From JAAYDS01 sp012729155 (lineage in GTDB: Bacteria; Chloroflexota; Anaerolineae; UBA1429): 64,000 nt of DNA. This document shows positions 57,916-64,000 of the stretch, piece by piece (position 1 is the stretch's first letter; the number at the start of each line of letters is the position of its first letter). A program made the position numbers and the translations under genes. The notes under the pieces were generated by a model, which was not told where the DNA came from, searched no databases, and saw only the letters and a list, made by a program, of their open reading frames with translations. The stretch is from positions 21,876 to 85,875 of the forward strand of contig DAIPBO010000014.1 in assembly GCA_036774405.1 (NCBI GenBank), read 5' to 3'.

Positions 57916-60225
57916 ATGCCAGACAAACTCGTTATCGTCGAATCACCTTCCAAGGCGCGCAGCATCGCCCACTACCTCGGCAACGAGTACGCGGTGTTGG
58001 CGTCGGTGGGCCATGTGCGTGATCTGCCTGCTCAAGAACTGGGTGTCGACATAGAGGATGACTTTCGTCCCAGCTATGTGCCTCTCTCCAAGAAGCGAGA
58101 GGTCATCGACAAGATCGCCGCGGCTGGGCGTTCGGCAGGTGCCATCTATCTGGCCACGGACCCCGATCGCGAGGGTGAAGCCATCGCCTGGCACGTGCAG
58201 CAGGCGGCGCACCTCGATGCCGCGCGCACCCGCCGCATCAGCTTTGACCAGGTGACGCCTCAAGCGGTGCGGCAGGCGCTGCAGGCGCCAAGGGATCTCG
58301 ACAAAGACCTGATCGCGGCGCAAGAGGCGCGCCGTGTGCTCGATCGCCTCGTGGGATACCAGATCAGCCCGCTGTTAGCCAGGGCCATGAAGCGGCGCCT
58401 CTCGGCCGGCAGGGTGCAGTCGGTGGCGCTGCGGCTGGTGGTAGAGCGCGAGCGCGAGATCATGGCCTTTGTTCCCGAGGAATATTGGACGCTGGAAGCT
58501 CTGCTACAGCGCCAGACGCCAGATCAGGAGCGCTTTCTGGCGCGGCTCCTCAAGGTCAAGGGAGAGAACCCTGGTCTGCGTAGCAAGATCGAGGTGGACG
58601 CGATCTTACGTGAGCTCGAGGGCGCCAGCTACAAGGTGACGCGCGTGCAGCCCGGAGAGCGTCAACGCAAACCGTCGCCCCCCTATATCACCAGCACAAT
58701 GCAGGCCGATGCGGGCGCACGTCTCGGCTATGATGCGAGGCGCACGATGCGCATCGCACAGCAGCTCTATGAAGGTATCGAGTTGCAGGGCGAGCTGGTG
58801 GGTTTGATCACCTATATGCGCACTGACGCGATGCACGTGGCCCCTGAGGCGCAGCGCGAGGCGCGGCACCTGATCGAGCAGCAGTGGGGCGCCGAGTACG
58901 TGCCAGACACGCCGCCGGTCTATCGCTCCAAAGTGGTCAACGCCCAGGAGGCGCATGAGGCCATCAGACCCACGAGCGTTCTGCGCACGCCCGAGAGTAT
59001 GCGGCCTTTTCTGACCGTCGAGCAGGCGCGCCTCTATGAGCTGATCTGGCGGCGCTTTGTGGCCAGTCAGATGTCTCCAGCTCTGTATGCCACTCTGGCG
59101 GTCGACATCACTGCCAGCCACGACTATTTGTTCCGCGCCAGCGGGCAACGCCTGATTTTCCCGGGTTTTCTGGCCGCCTTGCCCGACCGTGAGCAGGAAG
59201 AGGCCGACCGTCTGTTGCCCCCCCTGACCCAAGATGAGCCGCTCGATCTGGTGGAGCTCAAGCCCGAGCAACATTTTACCAAGCCGTCGGCCCGCTACAC
59301 CGAGCCGACGTTGATCCAGGCGCTAGAGGCCAACGGTGTGGGGCGGCCCTCGACCTATGCCACCATCGTCTCTGTCATTCGCGAGCGGGGCTATGTGCGC
59401 CTCGAGAAACGCAGCCTCATCCCCACCGAGCTGGGCGTGGTGGTGTGTGATGCGCTGGTGGTCACCTTCCCCGACATCATGGATGTGCGCTACACCGCTG
59501 AGATGGAGACCGAACTCGACCGCATTGCATCGGGTGATCTGGACTATGTGGGGATGATGAGGGGCTTTTATGGGCCGTTTAGCCAGCAGCTCGGCGCGGC
59601 CAAGGGCAGCATGAAAGATGCGGTGGCCACGGCGCTGGCGGCCGGGTTGCCGGCGGAGCTTCTGGAGCAAAGCTGCCCGCAGTGCGGCAAGCCACTACAG
59701 GTACGGCTCAGCAAAGAGGGGCGCTTCTTGGGGTGCACTGGCTATCCCGATTGCCGTTACATCTTGCAGACCTCGGGTGAACCAGCGCCCGAGAGTCATC
59801 ACGAATTCGCTGAAGGAGAGCTGTGCGCAAAGTGTGGTGGGCGTATGCGCATCATCACCCATGGCAACAGCCGCTTCTTGGGATGCGAGAACTATCCCAA
59901 ATGTAAGAGCACCCGCCCGATTTTATCAGAGAGCATCATGCAGCTCGCTAAGGCGTCGACGTGCCCGTACTGCGGCTCCACGCCTCTCGAGCCGCGCAGC
60001 GGGCGCTATGGCGAGTATCTGCACTGCCCGCGATGCGACAAGAACGTCTCGTTGCGCAAACTGCAGACGCCCGAGGCAGAGCCCATTGCGCAGCGGGTGG
60101 ATGTCCCTTGCCCCAAATGCGGCCAGGCGGGTCTCGAGGCGCGGCATGGGCGCTATGGACCGTACTATCACTGCGCGGCTTGCGGCGCCAACACCTCGGC
60201 GGCCAAGCTCAAAGCCGGTGGCTAA
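57916..60225 (+). CDS. topA: DNA topoisomerase I (type IA) with four C-terminal zinc ribbons
   Basis: 769 residues. TOPRIM domain begins KLVIVESPSKARSIAHYLG with ATDPDREGEAIAWH as its acidic motif. The active-site tyrosine lies in GLITYMRTDAMHV. NAQEAHEAIRPTSV and RPSTYATIVSVIRERGYV follow. The C-terminus carries four CxxC...C ribbons: CPQCGKPLQ, CAKCGGRMR, CPYCGSTPL and CPKCGQAGL, each with a second Cys pair. It relaxes negative supercoils. The ATG at 57916 has GAGG 4 bases upstream. The frame from 57751 is upstream noise. Confidence 0.95.
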   Translation: MPDKLVIVESPSKARSIAHYLGNEYAVLASVGHVRDLPAQELGVDIEDDFRPSYVPLSKKREVIDKIAAAGRSAGAIYLATDPDREGEAIAWHVQQAAHLDAARTRRISFDQVTPQAVRQALQAPRDLDKDLIAAQEARRVLDRLVGYQISPLLARAMKRRLSAGRVQSVALRLVVEREREIMAFVPEEYWTLEALLQRQTPDQERFLARLLKVKGENPGLRSKIEVDAILRELEGASYKVTRVQPGERQRKPSPPYITSTMQADAGARLGYDARRTMRIAQQLYEGIELQGELVGLITYMRTDAMHVAPEAQREARHLIEQQWGAEYVPDTPPVYRSKVVNAQEAHEAIRPTSVLRTPESMRPFLTVEQARLYELIWRRFVASQMSPALYATLAVDITASHDYLFRASGQRLIFPGFLAALPDREQEEADRLLPPLTQDEPLDLVELKPEQHFTKPSARYTEPTLIQALEANGVGRPSTYATIVSVIRERGYVRLEKRSLIPTELGVVVCDALVVTFPDIMDVRYTAEMETELDRIASGDLDYVGMMRGFYGPFSQQLGAAKGSMKDAVATALAAGLPAELLEQSCPQCGKPLQVRLSKEGRFLGCTGYPDCRYILQTSGEPAPESHHEFAEGELCAKCGGRMRIITHGNSRFLGCENYPKCKSTRPILSESIMQLAKASTCPYCGSTPLEPRSGRYGEYLHCPRCDKNVSLRKLQTPEAEPIAQRVDVPCPKCGQAGLEARHGRYGPYYHCAACGANTSAAKLKAGG

Positions 60226-60230
60226 GCGAA

Positions 60231-60253
60231 AGGGGCCGTCATCGACGGCCCCT
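60231..60253. terminator. Bidirectional terminator between topA and rplL
   Basis: AGGGGCCGTC-ATC-GACGGCCCCT, a perfect 10-bp stem, with GTTCGTTT after it on the plus strand and GCTTTC beyond on the minus strand. Confidence 0.75.
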
Positions 60254-60297
60254 GTTCGTTTCGGGCTAGGGCGCAGGCAGAGCGAGCGCAGCGAGGG

Positions 60298-60681
60298 CTA
60301 GCGCAGCTCGACCGTGGCGCCGACTTCTTCGAGGCTCTTCTTGGCGGCATCGGCGACTTCTTTCTCGACGGCCTTGAGCACGTCAGAAGGCGCCTCGTCG
60401 ACCACGGCCTTGGCCTCGCGCAGGCCGAGGTTGGTCAGCTCACGAACAACCTTGATGACCTGGATCTTGTTGTCGCCGACGGCCTTGAGCACGACGTCGA
60501 ACTCGGTCTGCTCCTCTTCCTCAACGGCGGCGGCAGCAGCGCCGGCAGGGCCAGCCACGGCGGCCATGGCCACGGGGGCGGCGGCGCTAACACCGAACTT
60601 TTCCTCGAGGGCCTTGACGAGCTCAGCTAGCTCGAGAACGGTCATACTGCTGATGGCTTCGATCAGTTCTTCTTTAGACAC
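60298..60681 (-). CDS. rplL: 50S ribosomal protein L7/L12
   Basis: 127 residues. EELIEAISSMTVLELAELVK is the N-terminal dimer domain; an Ala-rich hinge (about 35-55) leads to the C-terminal EFDVVLKAVGDNKIQVIKVV and LGLREAKAVVDEAP. It forms the stalk that recruits translation factors. Last gene of the rplKAJL cluster; rpoB, usually next, is replaced here by convergent topA. Confidence 0.96.
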   Translation of the reverse strand: MSKEELIEAISSMTVLELAELVKALEEKFGVSAAAPVAMAAVAGPAGAAAAAVEEEEQTEFDVVLKAVGDNKIQVIKVVRELTNLGLREAKAVVDEAPSDVLKAVEKEVADAAKKSLEEVGATVELR

Positions 60682-60735
60682 TTTGCGTCCTCCTCAAATC
60701 ACTTGTGCAGTTGCTGGTGTGGTGGACCGGCGAAA

Positions 60736-61269
60736 TCAGCCGGCGCCTTCGAGTTGCTTACGATGTGCATCGAGCACGTTCACGAGGCCGCGGAGCATGG
60801 CGCCAAGTGTTCCCACCAGGCCGCTGATGGGGGCTTGAATGCCGCCCACAACGCGCGCCAGCAGAACCTCGCGCGAGGGAAGCTCCGTCAGAGCCTGTAC
60901 GCCTGCCGTATCGATGACTTGACCGCCTACTACACCGCCGATCACTTGCACGCGGTCGGCTTTGTCGCGAGTAAAGTCCATCATGGCCTTGCTGGCTGAG
61001 GCGATGTCGCCGTACACAAAGGTCACCATATTGGGCCCGTTAGCGAACTCGTCGGTTACGGGCAGGCCGGCCTCTTTGAGGGCACGGCCGAACAGGGTGT
61101 TGGTGACGACCACCGCCTCGGCATCGGCGTTGCGCAGATTGGCGCGCAGACTCTGAAACTCGGGGAACTTGACCCGCTGATACCGGGACCAGATCAACAC
61201 CTGGGCGCGGGCCAGTCGTTCACCGTACTCTTTGACGATGCGCTCTTTTTCAGTACGTGAGAGTGCCAA
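60736..61269 (-). CDS. rplJ: 50S ribosomal protein L10
   Basis: 177 residues. SRTEKERIVKEYGERLARA is the N-terminal L10 signature; VTNTLFGRALKEAG follows, and the C-terminal helix for L12 binding ends the protein. The start is taken as TTG at 61269 with AGGAGGTGA 7 bases upstream; the ATG at 61320 lies in the leader. L10 binds 23S rRNA and carries L12 dimers. L10 normally represses its own mRNA through the leader. Confidence 0.94.
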   Translation of the reverse strand: MALSRTEKERIVKEYGERLARAQVLIWSRYQRVKFPEFQSLRANLRNADAEAVVVTNTLFGRALKEAGLPVTDEFANGPNMVTFVYGDIASASKAMMDFTRDKADRVQVIGGVVGGQVIDTAGVQALTELPSREVLLARVVGGIQAPISGLVGTLGAMLRGLVNVLDAHRKQLEGAG

Positions 61270-61274
61270 GAGAT

Positions 61275-61456
61275 ACTCACCTCCTATAGACAAAAAAGGC
61301 CCTGGCGCGCAAGACGCCAAGACCTCTAGCCCGACACATGTCGAGTGAAAAGAGACTTGCCTCGGCAGGCTCTAGTTATGCGCCAGCGGCGCGCCTGCTG
61401 TCTTGAGCAAAATCATGTGCTATGCGTTTATGAGGGTGCTAGAGCAGAGTGTGCCC
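61275..61456 (-). promoter_or_regulatory. Ribosomal protein L10 leader
   Basis: The 187-base gap between rplA and rplJ, before a strong ribosome site, matches the position and architecture of L10 leaders, in which L10-(L12) binding controls rplJL. A terminator-like stem (61298-61324) sits near its 3' end, directly ahead of rplJ. Confidence 0.65.
61292..61324 (-). terminator. Attenuator terminator in the L10 leader
   Basis: On the minus strand GGTCTTGGCG-TCTTGCG-CGCCAGGGCC forms a 10-bp stem with two G-T pairs, followed by TTTTTT. It should reduce rplJL transcription when L10 is in excess. Confidence 0.7.
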
Positions 61457-62164
61457 TTAGCGACCGGCCTGGGCCGCGCTGACGTCTAGGTTGAGCCCAG
61501 GGCCCATGGTTGAGGTCAACACAACGCGCCTCATGTATTGGCCACGTACAGCCGCCGGGCGCGCCCGAGTGACGGCAGACACTACAGCCACCAAGTTCTC
61601 CATGAGCTGTTCGGGCTCAAAGCTCAACTTGCCGATGGGTACGTGCAGGTTCGATGTGCGGTCGACGCGGAACTCGACACGCCCCTGCTGCAGCTGCTCG
61701 ATGGTGGTGGCCACATCCTCGGCTTGCACCACGGTGCCGGCGCGTGGGTTGGGCATCAGGCCACGCGGGCCCAGCACACGGCCCAGGCGGCCGATTTTGC
61801 CCATGGCGCGGGGCTCTGCGATGGCTACGTCGAAATCAAGCCAGCCATCCTGGATGCGCTGAATGTATTCATCGGTGCCCACATAGTCGGCGCCGGCCTC
61901 GCGCGCGGCCGCCGCGGCGTCGCCCTCGACGAACGCCATGATGCGAACGCGCTTGCCCGTGCCAGCGGGCAGCATCACCGTGCTGCGAACCTGCTGGTCG
62001 GCATGTCGAGGGTCGACATTGAGCCTAAAGTGGAGCTCGACAGTCTCGTCGAATTTGGCGTGAGGCAGCCCTTTGAGGGCGGCAATCGCCTCTTCGGGCG
62101 TGTAAAGCCTGGTGCGGTCGACCGCCTGAGCGGCCTCAAGATAGCGTTTCCCGTGGTTGGCCAT
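61457..62164 (-). CDS. rplA: 50S ribosomal protein L1
   Basis: 235 residues. GKRYLEAAQAVDRTRLY, HFRLNVDPRHADQQVRSTVML, GKIGRLGRVLGPRGLMPNPRAG (in part) and EFRVDRTSNLHVPIGK are family motifs. It binds the 23S L1 stalk and also its own operon mRNA. It follows rplK by 63 bases. Confidence 0.96.
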   Translation of the reverse strand: MANHGKRYLEAAQAVDRTRLYTPEEAIAALKGLPHAKFDETVELHFRLNVDPRHADQQVRSTVMLPAGTGKRVRIMAFVEGDAAAAAREAGADYVGTDEYIQRIQDGWLDFDVAIAEPRAMGKIGRLGRVLGPRGLMPNPRAGTVVQAEDVATTIEQLQQGRVEFRVDRTSNLHVPIGKLSFEPEQLMENLVAVVSAVTRARPAAVRGQYMRRVVLTSTMGPGLNLDVSAAQAGR

Positions 62165-62227
62165 GTTTTCTCCTCGTGGTCATAGCGAGCGGCCGCCTTG
62201 GGCAACGCTCTCCCACCGGTTAGGTGC

Positions 62228-62653
62228 CTAGTCTCTAACGATGATTCCCATGCTGCGAGCCGAGCCCTCGATCTGGCGCATGGCGCCTTCGACATCAACT
62301 GCGTTGAGGTCTTTCATCTTGGCTTCGGCGATCTCGCGCAACTGCGCGCGCGTGACGGTGCCCACCTTGTCGGTGTTGGGCTTGGACGAGCCATGCTGCA
62401 CACCGGCGGCCTGCAGCAGCAGATCTTTGGCAGGTGGCGTCTTGGTGATAAAGGTGAACGAACGGTCCTGGAAGATCGTGATCTCGACCGGGATCACCGT
62501 GCCGATGTTGGCCTGGGTGCGAGCGTTGTATTCTTTGACAAACGCCATGATGTTGACGCCGTGCTGGCCCAAAGCAGGCCCCACCGGGGGGGCAGGGCTT
62601 GCCTTGCCCGCCGGCAGCGCCAACTTTACGATTGCCATGACTTTCTTGGCCAT
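62228..62653 (-). CDS. rplK: 50S ribosomal protein L11
   Basis: 141 residues. VKLALPAGKASPAPPVGPAL, LGQHGVNIMAFVKEYNA and KTPPAKDLLLQAAGV are the classical L11 motifs. It binds the GTPase-associated centre of 23S rRNA. It begins 15 bases after nusG. Confidence 0.96.
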   Translation of the reverse strand: MAKKVMAIVKLALPAGKASPAPPVGPALGQHGVNIMAFVKEYNARTQANIGTVIPVEITIFQDRSFTFITKTPPAKDLLLQAAGVQHGSSKPNTDKVGTVTRAQLREIAEAKMKDLNAVDVEGAMRQIEGSARSMGIIVRD

Positions 62654-62668
62654 CTATCTTACCTCTTC

Positions 62669-63328
62669 CTAGGTCCTGTCGACCTGCAAAAAGTCCATCT
62701 CTACTGGCGTCTCACGGCCAAAGAACGAGACCAACACGCGCACTTTGCCACGTTCAGCATAGATCTCGTCGACCACGCCCATGAAATCCGCAAAAGGTCC
62801 TTCGACAATACGCACCGTCTCGCCGATGCGAAAGTTCACCCGGATGCGAGGCGTCTCCTCTTCCATGCGCTTGAGGATCTTGTCGACCTCGTCGGGGCGC
62901 AGGGGGGTGGGTGTTGTGCCCGAGCCCACAAAGCCCGTCACGCCGGGCGTATTGCGCACCACATACCACGATTCCTCATCGAGCACCATGTGCACCAGGA
63001 TGTACCCAGGGAAAACGCGCTTGCGACTGCTGCGCTTTTTGCCATCCCGGATCTCGACTTCTTCCTCGGTGGGCACCACCACGCGAAAGATCTTGTTCTG
63101 CATGCCCATCGATTCAATGCGCTGGCTCAGGTTCTGGCGCACCTTGTTCTCGTATCCCGAGTAACTGTGCACCACATACCACTCGGCGCCGGCGGGCAGT
63201 GCTGGGGCGGCCTCAAGCTCGGCAGGCTGTTCCTCTGGAGCCTCGCCAGCCATCTCCTCTGGCGAGTTGGCGGGCGTGTTCTCCAGTTCAGCGTCGCGCT
63301 CGGGTTGGGTTTCGGTATTCGGTGACAT
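62669..63328 (-). CDS. nusG: Transcription termination/antitermination protein NusG
   Basis: 219 residues. An acidic, Pro/Glu-rich N-terminal extension of about 45 residues precedes the NGN domain (EWYVVHSYSGYENKVRQNL, FPGYILVHM, TPGVTGFVG). The KOW domain has GETVRIVEGPFADFMGVVDE. It couples RNA polymerase to Rho and ribosomes. The ATG at 63328 lies 11 bases after the secE stop region. The N-terminal extension is longer than the Escherichia coli form. Confidence 0.93.
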   Translation of the reverse strand: MSPNTETQPERDAELENTPANSPEEMAGEAPEEQPAELEAAPALPAGAEWYVVHSYSGYENKVRQNLSQRIESMGMQNKIFRVVVPTEEEVEIRDGKKRSSRKRVFPGYILVHMVLDEESWYVVRNTPGVTGFVGSGTTPTPLRPDEVDKILKRMEEETPRIRVNFRIGETVRIVEGPFADFMGVVDEIYAERGKVRVLVSFFGRETPVEMDFLQVDRT

Positions 63329-63338
63329 GGCCCTCTTC

Positions 63339-63557
63339 TCAGCCAAGCAGCAGCGCAAATAGACGCGAGAACAACCAATCGATCACGCCGAGCGCAATGC
63401 TCATCGAAGCAGTGACGCCCAAGACAATGGCCGTGAGACGCAGTGTCGCCTGGCGCGACGGCCAGGTCACCTTGCTCATCTCGGCCCGCACACCCTTAAA
63501 GTAGCGGACGAGACGATGCTCCTTCTTCTCTTTTTTCTCGGTCGTTGGCTTGGCCAC
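63339..63557 (-). CDS. secE: Preprotein translocase subunit SecE
   Basis: 72 residues, single-membrane-spanning form. RYFKGVRAEMSKVTWPSRQATL is the cytoplasmic SecE signature and is followed by one transmembrane helix (TAIVLGVTASMSIALGVIDW). It clamps SecY. It precedes nusG as in most bacteria. Confidence 0.94.
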   Translation of the reverse strand: MAKPTTEKKEKKEHRLVRYFKGVRAEMSKVTWPSRQATLRLTAIVLGVTASMSIALGVIDWLFSRLFALLLG

Positions 63558-63653
63558 CCTGATGTGCTCCTACGAGGCTTCGGGGCCTCAATCGAGCATG
63601 CCCGGCGTGCGAGGTCTTTACGCAAACGCCCTGACGATAAAGATCAAACGAGG

Positions 63654-63726
63654 CAGGCGAGGCAGGAATCGAACCCGCAACCTACGGTTTTGGAGACCGT
63701 TGCTCTGCCAATTGAGCTACTCGCCT
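63654..63726 (-). tRNA. tRNA-Trp (anticodon CCA)
   Basis: On the minus strand acceptor AGGCGAG/CTCGCCT, anticodon stem ACGGT/ACCGT with loop CTCCAAA (anticodon CCA), T-loop GTTCGATTC, discriminator G. CCA is not encoded. It lies between rpmG and secE as in many bacteria. Confidence 0.95.
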
Positions 63727-63738
63727 GCATAGAGCCGC

Positions 63739-63903
63739 TTAGCGCTGTTCGCGATGCTCGGTGTACTTTTTACACCGGGGGCAGTACTTGTTCAGCGCGA
63801 TACGGCCCGTATCATTCTTGCGGTTCTTTTCGCTCGAATAGTTACGCTCTTTGCACTCGCTGCAAGCGAGCGTGATCAAGACTCGATTCTCTTTTTTGGC
63901 CAT
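63739..63903 (-). CDS. rpmG: 50S ribosomal protein L33
   Basis: 54 residues, too small for many gene callers. MAKKENRVLITLACSECKER starts the protein; NYSSEKNRKNDTGRIALNKY and CPRCKKYTEHRE follow. The CxxC pairs form the zinc-binding form of L33. It is followed by tRNA-Trp and preceded by tuf. Confidence 0.95.
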   Translation of the reverse strand: MAKKENRVLITLACSECKERNYSSEKNRKNDTGRIALNKYCPRCKKYTEHREQR

Positions 63904-63944
63904 TGCTAGCCTTGCTCCTCAGCCCCAGGATGAGTAGGGGCCTG

Positions 63945-64000
63945 TTATTGCAGGATCTCGGTAAGGACGCCAGCGCCCACGGTGCGGCCGCCCTCGCGGA
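63945..64000 (-). CDS. tuf: Elongation factor Tu, C-terminal end (partial)
   Basis: The minus-strand frame reads REGGRTVGAGVLTEILQ then TAA, the near-invariant C-terminus of EF-Tu. The rest lies beyond the window. Order tuf-rpmG-tRNA-Trp-secE is conventional. Confidence 0.93.
   Translation of the reverse strand, partial: REGGRTVGAGVLTEILQ

Noticed and set aside
61270..61320. ATG at 61320 as rplJ start
   Set aside because: It falls inside the leader terminator stem; the TTG at 61269 has a near-perfect ribosome site and matches the family N-terminus.
62198..63325. 375-residue plus-strand open frame
   Set aside because: It covers rplK and nusG on the other strand, both unambiguous.
1..64000. 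Genome-wide reassignment of UGA to Trp or Gly
   Set aside because: Many intact genes (for example trxA, dhaL, rsmD, fmdB-like) end at TGA at the expected family length.
1..64000. CRISPR arrays, insertion sequences, integrases and attachment sites
   Set aside because: No regular repeat-spacer series, transposase motifs or tRNA-flanking direct repeats were seen.

Overview
The window is high-GC, gene-dense bacterial chromosome with mostly single-copy housekeeping and metabolic genes. There is no phage, insertion sequence or CRISPR array. The features suggest a member of the Chloroflexota (Anaerolineae-like): the tuf-rpmG-tRNA-Trp-secE-nusG-rplKAJL order, a threonyl-tRNA synthetase without a TGS domain, an APPQY-type RsmD, and several sugar-degradation genes next to a glycyl radical enzyme and a B12-type diol dehydratase. 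This assignment is inference from gene content and was not tested by phylogeny. Promoters are easy to read: TTGACN, 16-18 bases, then TAGAAT, TATACT or TATAAT recurs upstream of many genes.

Layout. 1-1.6 kb: end of a glycosyltransferase and a polyprenyl-phosphate sugar transferase. 1.6-7 kb (minus): a 5'-nucleotidase-like lipoprotein interrupted by an in-frame TGA, a HemL-like aminotransferase, an ABC-2 exporter pair and a class I aminotransferase. 7.2-12.3 kb (plus): a sugar-acid/glycoside cluster (FAH hydrolase, giant GH106-like enzyme, Gfo/Idh/MocA oxidoreductase). 12.3-20.3 kb: a zinc-ribbon protein, Ogt, a glycyl radical enzyme, DUF72, FtsK and an S1-domain protein. 20.4-28.9 kb: tRNA-Pro, tRNA-Gly, a YdjC deacetylase, a ZIP transporter, DhaKL, a GT39-like membrane glycosyltransferase and an MFS exporter. 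29.4-30.9 kb: a compact redox operon. 30.9-33.2 kb: endonuclease IV, a cupin, and an AmrS-type radical SAM protein. 33.3-39.6 kb (minus): argC-argB-argD-NAGS-like-argG-argH behind an attenuating leader. 39.7-47 kb: ROK kinase, beta-mannosidase, an APH-like kinase and a fused diol dehydratase. 47.1-52.6 kb: thrS with a T-box, then rsmD, DUF951, mnmE and a GT4. 52.7-57.8 kb: a secreted PA14 protein, a propeller lipoprotein and a UroD-like protein. 57.9-64 kb: topA, then the ribosomal/transcription cluster ending in partial tuf.

The main discovery is a set of three probable selenoprotein genes that ordinary gene calling splits at UGA: the 5'-nucleotidase-like lipoprotein (TGA at 2396-2398, minus), a membrane-anchored thioredoxin (TGA at 29952-29954), and a roughly 49-residue membrane protein (TGA at 30796-30798). 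The reading frame stays open beyond each TGA. In two cases the TGA sits exactly where the family has a redox cysteine. Each is followed by a perfect hairpin whose G-initiated apical loop starts 19-27 bases downstream, as expected for a bacterial SECIS. UGA is an ordinary stop elsewhere, so general recoding is unlikely.

Two of the three genes lie in one operon with a normal thioredoxin, an FmdB-type zinc ribbon and a CsoR/CstR-family repressor. The repressor keeps the two sensing cysteines but has Tyr in place of the copper-ligand His. The operon's consensus promoter carries a GTA-G6-TAC site of the kind this repressor family binds. I propose an autoregulated thiol/selenol operon that responds to reactive sulfur (or selenium).

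A second discovery is ribosome-mediated attenuation of the arginine operon. A 12-codon leader peptide ending Arg-Arg-Ser-Arg-Arg-stop lies between a consensus promoter and an intrinsic terminator directly before argC.
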